This document shows, one piece after another, positions 1 through 9,994 of a DNA stretch of 18,597 nt. The number at the start of each line of letters is the position of its first letter. Within the stretch, counting starts at the first letter, position 1. The notes beneath the pieces are model-generated. The model was not told where the DNA came from, made no database searches, and worked only from the letters and a program-made list of their open reading frames with translations. A program made the position numbers and the translations under genes. The stretch is from an uncultured Desulfobacterium sp. (lineage in GTDB: Bacteria; Desulfobacterota; Desulfobacteria; Desulfobacterales; Desulfobacteraceae). The DNA lies in assembly GCA_937124525.1 (NCBI GenBank), contig CAKZLA010000342.1, positions 1 through 18,597 of the forward strand. Reading direction: 5' to 3'.

Positions 1-20
1 TTTGACCCACGCCGCAGCAC

Positions 21-80
21 ACTTAACAACGAGTTGGAGCAGCCAACCCACGTGGGTCGCTCCTCAACTCGGCATTCGCC
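21..80 (-). repeat. attC-like hairpin (degenerate integron recombination site)
   Basis: Arms at 30-40 and 59-71 share CGAGTTG and GAGC (two unpaired bases in one arm), and the loop holds the perfect 12-bp palindrome ACCCACGTGGGT at 46-57. Read on the minus strand, the right end is GTTAAGT (27-21), which fits the integron core-site consensus GTTRRRY. The opposite box (around 73-79) does not fit its consensus, so the site is degenerate or misidentified. It lies upstream of the integron-integrase-like relic at 199, on the side where cassettes would normally lie. Calling it attC is inference from shape, core motif and position. Confidence 0.45.
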
Positions 81-98
81 CATTATCAGGTCAAAATT

Positions 99-132
99 CC
101 TTGATAATAGGTGTAAAACTGTGTTATCAAGG
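99..132. repeat. 9-bp perfect inverted repeat
   Basis: CCTTGATAA (99-107) and TTATCAAGG (124-132) are perfect inverted copies separated by 16 bases. The dyad lies 66 bp before the start of the integrase relic, where an attI region or an integrase-gene operator would be expected. TTATCA also occurs at 83-88, so a third half-site may be present. Function is not known. Confidence 0.5.
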
Positions 133-198
133 CAAATAAGCTGATACTGGTCAAAAAATCCCAAACAATTTATTTTTTCAACACAATGAGGTCTCTTT

Positions 199-386
199 AT
201 GTCAAGGGTAAAGAAACCAAAGCTTTTAGATGAAGTTCATGAAGTGATGCGTCTGCGTCATTAATCCATCCATACCGAGGGAGATAGTCTGACTGGATCA
301 AACGATTCGTTTGTTTTCACCAAATGAAATTCCATAAAAATATGGCTGGAGGGGAATCAAAGATCAAGGCATTTTCTTCACTCATT
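199..386 (+). pseudogene. integron integrase-like tyrosine recombinase, N-terminal relic
   Basis: From the ATG at 199 the reading is MSRVKKPKLLDEVHEVMRLRH followed by a TAA stop at 262, then SIHTE. After a frameshift near 280 the reading continues as DWIKRFVCFHQMKFHKNMAG (291-350). Joined, these match the well-known N-terminal pattern of integron integrases and related phage-integrase SAM-like domains: LLDQVRxxxRLRHYSIHTExxYxxWIKRFxxFH. A second stop (TAG, 285-287) and loss of recognisable similarity after about 386 show that it is broken and truncated. The catalytic domain (RHRY residues) is absent. A plausible ribosome site (GAGG) precedes 199. It lies beside the attC-like hairpin at 21-80 in the orientation expected for intI facing away from its cassettes. 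The family match is from recognition of the pattern, not from a search. Confidence 0.7.
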
Positions 387-644
387 GTCCGCACCAGACC
401 CCGGAAAAGAATCAAATTTACCCGAATCAGAGGACAATCTCACCATTTGTAAGACTATACTACCCCAACTCTCATTTTTTTCAAGTAAAAAATACAATTG
501 TTTATTAAAGGCTTTGCAGGAACAACATCTTTTCCAATTTTTGTTTTTTGGAGACAGCAAGCAAGACAACAAGTGTTTTAAAAAATGCCCACCATATCAT
601 CCCCCTGAACCAGGATAGGCAATGCCTTCACCTGGATAGATTGT
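387..644. other. stretch without a recognisable gene
   Basis: No convincing coding sequence is seen. One open frame (385-618, + strand) lacks a ribosome site, is rich in unusual composition and resembles no family I know. The stretch probably represents decayed DNA between the integrase relic and the promoter of the next operon. Confidence 0.5.
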
Positions 645-674
645 TTGACCATTGAGCTTTTTTTGGGTTATATA
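645..674 (+). promoter_or_regulatory. candidate sigma-70 promoter of the SNF2 operon
   Basis: TTGACC (645-650) and TATATA (669-674) are separated by 18 bp, a fair match to a housekeeping promoter. It would give a leader of about 135 nt before the TTG start at 816. It is the best candidate seen in the upstream region but is not proven. Confidence 0.4.
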
Positions 675-741
675 CCTATTAGGTGTGACCCAAGGTCAGC
701 CAATCCGGGCAGTCAGGTGGACCTGTGGGCTGAATTTTTAT

Positions 742-780
742 GAACTTGATCATAGAGTATAAACCAAGCCCATCAAGTTC
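742..780. repeat. 9-bp inverted repeat upstream of the SNF2 gene
   Basis: GAACTTGAT (742-750) and ATCAAGTTC (772-780) are perfect inverted copies with 21 bases between them, so the half-sites are 30 bp apart centre to centre (about three helical turns). It lies between the candidate promoter and the start codon. It could be an operator, for example for the response regulator encoded at the end of the same operon, or an RNA hairpin. Neither role is shown. Confidence 0.4.
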
Positions 781-815
781 GTAAACCAGAAATAGTTTCA
801 ACAAAGGATTCAAGA

Positions 816-3225
<2,410 letters not shown>

Positions 3226-3236
<11 letters not shown>

Positions 3237-4299
3237 TACCCGCTTTCCAGGGCAAGAGGGGGAGCTTCTCTCCTTTGTCTGCCGATTTTTGGAAGAGAAG
3301 GGCGCCCTGGGAGAACCCGGGGAGAACAGGGTGGATATGCTGCTTCCTTCGGATCTGGCCTCAGCACTGGATTTGGAAGAGTATATTTCAATTGTACCGG
3401 GTTCGACAGATGAGACGAGGGATAAAAAATCTGGTGGGAAAAAATACCCCATCCATTTTGGAGCTCCCCTTCTGGATAAAATTTGTTCCATTACCGGTTC
3501 AAACCCGCCCCTGACCCAATTATCTCTCTCCTTTGATTACCTTAAAAAAGGAGGTTATGACACCCTTATTGCCAATCAGTTTGATTTTTATAAAGCCAAG
3601 GGAACCGTTGCCGGAGACGCGCAAATAAAAACCCATTATGCCATTCTCACCTTTAAATACCTTGCCCAGAGTGATGAACAAAAAGAGGGGTTGATGGACC
3701 TTGCGGTGAACATGGAAACCGGGGCCGTGGTTACGGGTATGATGGATCGCCTTTCCGCCGTTGGAAAGAATTATGAATCACACATTGCCCTGGATTATTC
3801 CCGGGAGAAAATTGACAGGCTTCTTAAGCTGACCCGTTTTTATGTGGCACAAGGGGTGGAAGATGCCCTGTCAGACTATAAAAAGAGCATGGCCCGGCGT
3901 TTTAAAAGGGATGTCCTACGTCTCCGGGAGTACTATGAGGCCCTGGGAAAGGAGATGGAAGACAGCCTTGCAAGAAGCGGAGTGTCCCCCCGGTTGCAAG
4001 AGGAACGCAGGGCAAAAATTGCCATGATTCCAGACGAGCTTGCCGCCAAAGAGCAGGATATCTTAAACAAGTACAGCATTCGCATCAAGGTCTCACTGGC
4101 TGCGGTCATGGCCATCTCCACCCCGGCGGTGAAGGTATTCTTCAATGCAGTGACCGGAAGACAAAAAAAGAAGATTTCCTTTATTTACAATCCTGTCACC
4201 AAATTAATGGACCCCCTGGTGTGTGACACCTGTGGTCAAAGCATGTATCGCATTGCATTTTCTGAGGGGCTTGAGCTTGTCTGTTCCCATTGTCAGTAA
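3226..4299 (+). CDS. unrecognised SNF2-partner protein with C-terminal zinc ribbon
   Basis: I do not recognise a named family. The 357-residue protein has a mixed N-terminal half, a long charged helical and probably coiled-coil region (about 200-285, with runs such as REYYEALGKEMED), and a C-terminal treble of YNPVTKLMDPLVCDTC and CSHC. Cysteines 333, 336, 353 and 356 form a plausible four-cysteine zinc ribbon. There is no signal peptide or membrane segment, so it is probably cytoplasmic. The ATG at 3226 is preferred because GGAG (3216-3219) lies 6 nt upstream; an in-frame ATG at 3202 lacks such a site. It overlaps the SNF2 gene by 11 bp, which suggests coupled translation and joint function. 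A nucleic-acid or RNA-polymerase binding adaptor for the SNF2 motor is a reasonable inference from the zinc ribbon and context only. Confidence 0.75.
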
Positions 4300-6916
4300 A
4301 ATATTACAATTTTTAACAAACCTGAAGATCAGGACAAAACTGCTGGGCGGTTATACCCTGATTTCCGTGCTGGCTATCTTTCTGGGTGGTGCGGTGATCT
4401 ATCACCAGGTTCGCATCACCATCGAAGCCAATATTGAAAGTGAATTGACCAATGCCACGGCTGCCATTCAGAACATGGTTCGAACGGCAGCAGCCACTTC
4501 CATTAAAAATCATCTCAGGGCCATTGCAGAAAAAAACAAAGAAATCGTGACGAACATTTACGGGGATTTTCTCAGGGGATTGATGACGGAAAAGGAGGCC
4601 AAGCTTCTGTGCCGGAAAATTCTTTTCAGCCAGTCCATTGGTAAAACCGGATATATTTTTTGCGTCACTTCCTCGGGGATAGCCATTGAACACCCCAACC
4701 CCGGGGTGGCCGGGAAAAAGTTTTTAAACCGGGAATTTGTTAAGAAGATGATACAAATGAAAACCGGGTATCTTGAGTATGATTGGAAGAATCCCGAAGA
4801 TGAGGTATTAAAGCCCAAAGCCATGTACATCTCCTACTTTGAACCCTGGGACTGGGTCATTGCCGCATCCTCCTATCGGGAAGAATTTTCAGAACTGATC
4901 AATATCTCTGATTTCAGGAAAAGCATCCTGAGCCTGACCTTTGGAAAGAGCGGTTATACGTATATAAAGGACAGCCTTGGCAATCTTATTGTTCATCCGT
5001 TTATAACCGGTAATTTTTTTGATGCAAAGGACAAGGACGGTACGTATTTTGTTCGCAATATCTGTCGTCTTAAAAATGGAAAGACCGTTTATACCTGGAA
5101 AAACCCGGGGGAGACCATTGAACGGGAAAAAATGGTCATTTTTAAATATATTCCTGAATATGACTGGATTGTGGCATCCACCACATACATGGACGAGATT
5201 TTTGCCCCCTTAAAGACCGTTCGAAATATTATTTTCACCATTGTGCTCTTGATTTGCATTTTGGTTTTTTGTACATCTCTGTGGATTAACACCACCGTTA
5301 TTAAGCCTTTGCAAACCCTTATGAAACAATTTGCCATGGGTGCATCCGGGGATTTCAATATTCGCATGCCTGTGAAGTCCACGGATGAGATCGGACAGCT
5401 TGCAGATTATTTTAATAAATTTATGGATACCTTGAACAATTATGCCACCAATTTACGCTTGGAGATGAACCAGCACAAAATGACGGCCCAGGCTCTTAAA
5501 TCCAGTGAGGAAAAATACCGCACCATTTTGGAACGCATGGAAGAGGGATATTTTGAGGTGGATCTGTCCGGCGCTTTCAGCTTTTGCAATCATGCCATGG
5601 GCAGAATCCTGGGGAAAAAAGAAAAAGAGGTAACCGGCAGCAAGATCTGTGGATACATGAACCTTAAAAATTACGAAGCCCTGGAAAAGATTTTTACCAA
5701 GGTAAGGCAGTCTGGCCGTGCAAAACAACTGCCGGATCTTGAATTAATTAAAGCAGATGGCACCCTTTGTACGGTGGAAGCCTCGGTATCTTTGAGGCGA
5801 TTTTCAGACAATACCCCCAAGGGATTCAGTGGTGTACTTCGGGACGTCAGTGAGCGGAAAAAAAACGAAAAAGCCCTTCGCCTGTCAGAAGAGATGTTCT
5901 CAAAAGCCTTTAGAAGCAGCCCTTCCGGCATGTTTATCGCCGCATTAAAAGACAGCCGTATTATCAATGTTAATGATCGTTTTCTGGCAGTTACCGGCCA
6001 CAGCCTGTTTGAACTCATCGGCAAAGAGCTGTCAGGCATCCATTTTTTTTTCCATCCCGGTGACTGGAAAAAAATGATGACATCCCTGACGGAAAAAATC
6101 CTGCTTAAAAACCGGGAAATAACATTTCTTACTGCCACCGGAGAAAAACGGACAGGCATGATCTCCATGGAACAGATAACCTTGTGGGGAGAATCATGCA
6201 TTCTCGGGGCAATAGAAGACATGACCGACTCCAGACGACTGGAGCGGGAAATTATCATTATCAGCGAAAGGGAACGTCAGAAACTTGCAATGGAGCTGCA
6301 TGATGATCTTTGTCCCCAGCTTATCGGCATCGAGGTGATGACCAAAATGCTACAGCAGCGTCTCCATGGAAAAAAAGGCAATATCTCCTTAGACGCAGAA
6401 GCGCAGCGTACAGGCAGAATTCGTGACCTGATTCTGGACGCCATTGAAAAAACCCGTCGTCTGTCAAAGGGACTGTCTCCTGTTAACCTCACAGAGCTGG
6501 GATTTGACGCTTCCCTTGAAGAGCTGGCCACATACATCAGGGAAGTATTTAATATCTCCTGCACCCTCTCTTGTGATGTAATCCAACCCTTTGAAGATAC
6601 CACGATTGCCACCCATGCCTATTACATTGTCCATGAAGCTGTACACAATGCAGTGAAACATGCCCGGGCAAAAAACATATATATATTCTTGACGAATCAA
6701 GATGAAACCGCCAGATTAGAGATTAAAGATGACGGTATTGGATTTCAAACCCCTGCTCTGTTCCGCGGCATGGGCATGCAAATAATGAGATATCGTGCTG
6801 GCAGGATCGGTGCGGTACTTGATGTTAAAGCAGCGCCAAAGGGCGGTACCATTGTCGGGTTAACCCTGGAAAAAACCCTTGAACCTTCAATGCACTCGGG
6901 ATTGTATCAAACATGA
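4277..6916 (+). CDS. membrane sensor histidine kinase, Cache-Cache-HAMP-PAS-PAS-HisKA_3
   Basis: This protein of about 879 residues senses an extracytoplasmic signal and phosphorylates the regulator encoded next. Order of parts: first membrane helix (about 22-42), two Cache-type periplasmic units (about 115-205 and 220-310, each with a GKxGY segment), second membrane helix (about 316-340), HAMP (about 325-395), PAS (about 408-525), second PAS (about 533-655), then the NarL-type phosphoacceptor box ELHDDLCPQL with His675, and the HATPase domain with N box HEAVHNAVKHA (786-796, Asn791) and G1 box DDGIGF (818-823). Small ligands such as carboxylates are typical for Cache sensors, but the ligand here is unknown. 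The TTG at 4277 is chosen: GAGGGG (4264-4269) lies 7 nt upstream. The frame is open back to a GTG at 4223, but that start lacks a ribosome site. It overlaps the zinc-ribbon gene by 23 bp and the regulator by 4 bp (ATGA). Confidence 0.88.
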   Translation: MSVPIVSKILQFLTNLKIRTKLLGGYTLISVLAIFLGGAVIYHQVRITIEANIESELTNATAAIQNMVRTAAATSIKNHLRAIAEKNKEIVTNIYGDFLRGLMTEKEAKLLCRKILFSQSIGKTGYIFCVTSSGIAIEHPNPGVAGKKFLNREFVKKMIQMKTGYLEYDWKNPEDEVLKPKAMYISYFEPWDWVIAASSYREEFSELINISDFRKSILSLTFGKSGYTYIKDSLGNLIVHPFITGNFFDAKDKDGTYFVRNICRLKNGKTVYTWKNPGETIEREKMVIFKYIPEYDWIVASTTYMDEIFAPLKTVRNIIFTIVLLICILVFCTSLWINTTVIKPLQTLMKQFAMGASGDFNIRMPVKSTDEIGQLADYFNKFMDTLNNYATNLRLEMNQHKMTAQALKSSEEKYRTILERMEEGYFEVDLSGAFSFCNHAMGRILGKKEKEVTGSKICGYMNLKNYEALEKIFTKVRQSGRAKQLPDLELIKADGTLCTVEASVSLRRFSDNTPKGFSGVLRDVSERKKNEKALRLSEEMFSKAFRSSPSGMFIAALKDSRIINVNDRFLAVTGHSLFELIGKELSGIHFFFHPGDWKKMMTSLTEKILLKNREITFLTATGEKRTGMISMEQITLWGESCILGAIEDMTDSRRLEREIIIISERERQKLAMELHDDLCPQLIGIEVMTKMLQQRLHGKKGNISLDAEAQRTGRIRDLILDAIEKTRRLSKGLSPVNLTELGFDASLEELATYIREVFNISCTLSCDVIQPFEDTTIATHAYYIVHEAVHNAVKHARAKNIYIFLTNQDETARLEIKDDGIGFQTPALFRGMGMQIMRYRAGRIGAVLDVKAAPKGGTIVGLTLEKTLEPSMHSGLYQT

Positions 6917-7572
6917 TTCGCATACTTATTGTTGAAGATCACCCCATTTTTCGCATGGGAATGGAAGAAATGATCAATCAGGAAACTGATATGAAGATAT
7001 GCGGGCATGCTGAAGATGTGCCGGGGGCCAGAAAACTCATTGAACATGAAAGGCCAGACCTTGTTATTGTGGACCTCTCCTTAAAAGAGAGTAATGGTCT
7101 GGATTTGGTAAAAGAGATTCATGCCCACCATAAGCCCATGGCCTCTCTGGTGCTTTCCATGCACGACGAAGCCATGCATGCCGAACGGTGCATTATGGCG
7201 GGGGCCAAGGGATATATAATGAAACAGGAAGCCTCGGAATCCGTGATCACGGCACTTCGTCGTATCATGGCCGGTCACATCCATGTCAGTCCTACGATTA
7301 TGACTCAAATTCTTCACACCTTTCAAAGACAGCCCTCACTGGTTCACGAATCCCGGTTAAAACAAATTACTGACAGGGAACTTGAAATTTTTCAACTCAT
7401 TGGTGCGGGACGCTCCTCCAAGGAAATTGCAACTCAGCTTAAGATCAGCATCAAGACCATCGGCACGTACCGGGAACGGATCAAAGAGAAGTTGAATTTA
7501 AAAAACGCCACTGAATTGATTCGATATGCTGTGATCTGGGTGGAAACTGGAATTTTCAAGGGAGATGTCTGA
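6913..7572 (+). CDS. NarL/FixJ-family response regulator
   Basis: The 219-residue protein is a transcription factor with an N-terminal receiver and a C-terminal LuxR-type helix-turn-helix. Receiver residues are all present: acidic pair Glu8/Asp9, phosphoacceptor Asp54 (VIVDLS), Ser82 and Lys104. The DNA-binding part (about 150-205) contains TDRELEIFQLIGAG and SSKEIATQLKISIKTIGTYR, typical of the family. Its start codon overlaps the kinase stop as ATGA, so the two form a cognate pair with near certainty. The output genes are unknown; candidates are its own operon (dyad at 742-780) or the downstream acyl-CoA synthetase gene, but no matching site is seen before the latter. Confidence 0.93.
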   Translation: MIRILIVEDHPIFRMGMEEMINQETDMKICGHAEDVPGARKLIEHERPDLVIVDLSLKESNGLDLVKEIHAHHKPMASLVLSMHDEAMHAERCIMAGAKGYIMKQEASESVITALRRIMAGHIHVSPTIMTQILHTFQRQPSLVHESRLKQITDRELEIFQLIGAGRSSKEIATQLKISIKTIGTYRERIKEKLNLKNATELIRYAVIWVETGIFKGDV

Positions 7573-8022
7573 GGAATAGCTTATGACTTATGTTCTGTTT
7601 TTTTCAATGATCAATTTTTTTGTCAGCAGTGCGGGTAAACGGGGTCAGGTTGACCTCATCACCCTCCATTTATGCAAACCAGACCTTCCAAGGATAATGC
7701 TGCTATCGCAGGTCTGATCCCACCCCGATAAGATCTTGAAATCCAAGTCCGTTTTTTTTACTCAACCTTTGGACTCTTATGTGGCATGTTGGTTACATAG
7801 GAAAATTCCCTACAGGATTTTGCGTTTTTTACGTACTCTGTTATGGTCTTCCCACCGATTTTCTTTTCCCCACATATCCCCTATGATGGCAAACAGGTTC
7901 AAAATCATTATCGGCATGGTTCCACTGTCAGAAGAAATGATGTTGTTCCAAGATTCTCACGATTCAACAAAAGGTCAAATAACCCTACAACCTTACACAG
8001 GCTTTTCAATTCAATATATTGG
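7573..8022. other. 450-bp stretch without a recognisable gene
   Basis: No convincing coding sequence is found on either strand. It contains short dyads: GGTCA/TGACC (7643-7655), CAGACCT/AGGTCTG (7680-7686 and 7710-7716) and AGTCC/GGACT near 7745-7773. Short open frames such as 7736-8026 have no ribosome site and no recognisable motif. It may be decayed mobile DNA, and it separates the response regulator from the acyl-CoA synthetase gene. Confidence 0.45.
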
Positions 8023-8051
8023 TTGAACTAAAAATACAACCACAATATAAG
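8023..8051 (+). promoter_or_regulatory. sigma-70 type promoter of the acyl-CoA synthetase gene
   Basis: TTGAAC (8023-8028) and TATAAG (8046-8051) are spaced by exactly 17 bp. Both hexamers match the housekeeping consensus at five of six positions. Transcription would begin near 8058, giving a leader of about 58 nt. This promoter makes the synthetase gene an independent unit, separate from the two-component operon. Confidence 0.6.
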
Positions 8052-8115
8052 CCTCTAAAATTAATAAGTTGCGTTGTAGGAATAACCCAAACTAAGAATG
8101 GACAAAGGAGACATG

Positions 8116-9774
8116 ATGACAACAAAACTCATTACCCCCACCCAGAGCGCCTACGCCTATCCACTTCTGATCAAGCATCTTTTAAACACGCCCCTGATTT
8201 ATTCTCCGGAACAGGAAATTATTTATCGAGACAGCTTTCGGTATAGTTACAAGACATTTGGACAACGGGTAAAACAGCTTGCATCCATGCTCAAAGAACA
8301 GGGAGTGAAGCCTGGAGACACCGTTGCAGTCATGGATTGGGATTCCCACCGTTATCTGGAGTGTTTTTTCGCCGTGCCCATGATGGGGGCTGTGCTCCAC
8401 ACCGTGAATATCCGGTTGACATCGGAACAGCTTATTTACACAATCAACCATGCCGAAGATGACGTCATTCTTGTCAATGAGGAGTTCCTGCCCCTGCTGG
8501 AGTCTGTCAAGGACAGGTTTGAGACGGTGAAACAGGTCATTTTGTTGTCTGACAAAGGTCAAATCCCTGATTCCTCAATTGAATTCAGCGGTGAATACGA
8601 AGCCTTGATATCCGCAGCGCTCCCTGAATATGTCTTCCCCGATTTTGACGAAAACACCATGGCCACCACCTTTTACACCACCGGCACCACCGGCCTTCCC
8701 AAAGGGGTATTTTTCAGTCATCGCCAGATCGTGCTTCATACTTACGGTACTATGGCTGGACTCACAGCCTATGCCTCCCAGGCCAATATTTCTTCGGCGG
8801 ATGTCTACATGCCCATGACCCCCATGTTCCATGTCCATGCCTGGGGTATGCCTTATCTTATGACCCTGCTGGGAGCGAAACAGGTCTATCCGGGTCGGTA
8901 TGAACCTGAAATGTTACTAAAGCTCATAGTCGGGGAACAGGTAACCTATTCCCATTGTGTACCCACTATCATGAACATGCTCATTACAAGCCCATCCATC
9001 AAAGAGATGGATCTCAGTGGGTGGAAGGTTATTATTGGAGGATCAGCCCTTTCCAAGGGTCTTTGCAAGGCGGCTCTTGCCCATGGGATTAACCTTTTTA
9101 CCGGATACGGGATGTCTGAAACCTGTCCTATACTGACGCTGGCCAATCTTAAACCTCACATGCTGGAGTGGAGAGAGGATGATCAAGTGGAAATTCGCTG
9201 TAAAACCGGCCTTCCCATACCCGAGGTTCAGCTGGAGATCGTGGACGTTGACGGTAACCCCGTTGCCCATGATGGACAGACAGCAGGGGAGGTGGTTGCA
9301 CGGACACCCTGGCTCAGTCAGGGGTATGTCAAATCCGAGGAACAAAGCGAGGAACTCTGGAAAAACGGCTGGCTTCACACCGGGGACATCGGAGTTATTG
9401 ATAAAGAGGGATATCTTAGAATAACGGATCGACTAAAAGATGTGATCAAGACCGGTGGAGAATGGATCTCGTCCCTGGAGCTGGAAGATATTATCAGCCA
9501 GCATGAAGCGGTCAACGAGGTTGCCGTGGTGGGAATCACGGATGAAAAATGGGGAGAGCGCCCCATGGCAATGGTGGTGCTCAAAGAAGACTTCCAAGGT
9601 AAGGTTTCTGAGTCTGATATCCAGGCGTTCTGCATGACTTTTGTGGAAAAGGGGCAGATTCCAAAATACGGGGTTCCAAGCAAAATTATATTGGATGCAA
9701 TTATTCCCAAAACTTCGGTGGGTAAAATCAGCAAAAAGGATATCAGAGGGGACTACGATCAGAAAATAAAATAA
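8116..9774 (+). CDS. fatty acyl-CoA synthetase (AMP-forming, AlkK/FadD-like)
   Basis: This enzyme of about 552 residues activates a medium- or long-chain fatty acid with ATP and CoA through an acyl-adenylate. The adenylate-forming motifs are complete: P-loop TTGTTGLPKG (188-197), YGMSET (331-336), the HTGDIG and RITDRLKD hinge region, GGEWISSLELED, and the C-terminal catalytic lysine Lys537 in TSVGKISKKD. The text around LLGAKQVYPGRYEPEMLL resembles the AlkK-like medium/long-chain subgroup, which sets the likely chain range. The ATG at 8116 is preferred because AAGGAG (8105-8110) sits 5 nt upstream; the ATGs at 8098 and 8113 are poorly spaced. The gene faces the beta-oxidation cluster and probably feeds it, although it is transcribed separately. 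Substrate specificity cannot be read from the sequence. Confidence 0.9.
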   Translation: MTTKLITPTQSAYAYPLLIKHLLNTPLIYSPEQEIIYRDSFRYSYKTFGQRVKQLASMLKEQGVKPGDTVAVMDWDSHRYLECFFAVPMMGAVLHTVNIRLTSEQLIYTINHAEDDVILVNEEFLPLLESVKDRFETVKQVILLSDKGQIPDSSIEFSGEYEALISAALPEYVFPDFDENTMATTFYTTGTTGLPKGVFFSHRQIVLHTYGTMAGLTAYASQANISSADVYMPMTPMFHVHAWGMPYLMTLLGAKQVYPGRYEPEMLLKLIVGEQVTYSHCVPTIMNMLITSPSIKEMDLSGWKVIIGGSALSKGLCKAALAHGINLFTGYGMSETCPILTLANLKPHMLEWREDDQVEIRCKTGLPIPEVQLEIVDVDGNPVAHDGQTAGEVVARTPWLSQGYVKSEEQSEELWKNGWLHTGDIGVIDKEGYLRITDRLKDVIKTGGEWISSLELEDIISQHEAVNEVAVVGITDEKWGERPMAMVVLKEDFQGKVSESDIQAFCMTFVEKGQIPKYGVPSKIILDAIIPKTSVGKISKKDIRGDYDQKIK

Positions 9775-9811
9775 AAGTCTGTTCAAATATTATTTTCGAT
9801 AAGCCCGTCAC

Positions 9812-9844
9812 TTGAGTCCTTTTACTCGATGATCCAGTTTTTTT
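9812..9844 (+). terminator. weak candidate terminator after the acyl-CoA synthetase gene
   Basis: TTGAGT (9812-9817) can pair with ACTCGA (9824-9829) as a 6-bp stem with one G-T wobble, and a run of seven T follows at 9838-9844. The stem is short and the T run is 8 nt away, so the call is tentative. Confidence 0.25.
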
Positions 9845-9865
9845 AGGCCTATTGGGGGAGAATGA

Positions 9866-9980
9866 GGTCATAATTGTATTAATAATGCCTTTTTGAAATA
9901 CCACTGGCCCGGTAATGTCAGGGAGCTCCAGAATTCATTGAGTCGTTACCTGACCCTTGGCTCCCTTGACTTTATTTATG
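9866..9980 (+). pseudogene. relic of a sigma-54-dependent activator (AAA+ C-terminal fragment)
   Basis: The + strand reads LKYHWPGNVRELQNSLSRY followed by LTLGSLDF from 9893. WPGNVREL is the signature at the end of the AAA+ domain of sigma-54 enhancer-binding proteins, and what follows fits the usual helix after it. Upstream, the frame meets a stop at 9863-9865 and no Walker A, GAFTGA or Walker B parts are found. Downstream, the sequence runs into the 3' end of the acyl-CoA dehydrogenase gene, so no Fis-type helix-turn-helix is left. It differs from the intact activator at 14663 ([17 protein letters not shown]), so it is a remnant of a second activator gene and not a recent copy. Confidence 0.75.
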
Positions 9981-9994
9981 ATCTTCCTCCCTTT

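Noticed and set aside
385..618. 77-codon + strand open frame
   Set aside because: No ribosome site, no known motif, follows directly on the integrase relic; probably chance.
4223..4276. GTG start 54 bp further upstream for the histidine kinase
   Set aside because: Lies deep in the preceding gene and lacks a ribosome site; TTG 4277 has GAGGGG at 7 nt.
5671..6258. 195-codon minus-strand open frame
   Set aside because: Shadow of the histidine kinase PAS region; serine/arginine-rich reading with no motif.
7736..8026. 96-codon + strand open frame in the intergenic region
   Set aside because: No ribosome site and no recognisable domain; ends at the promoter of the acyl-CoA synthetase gene.
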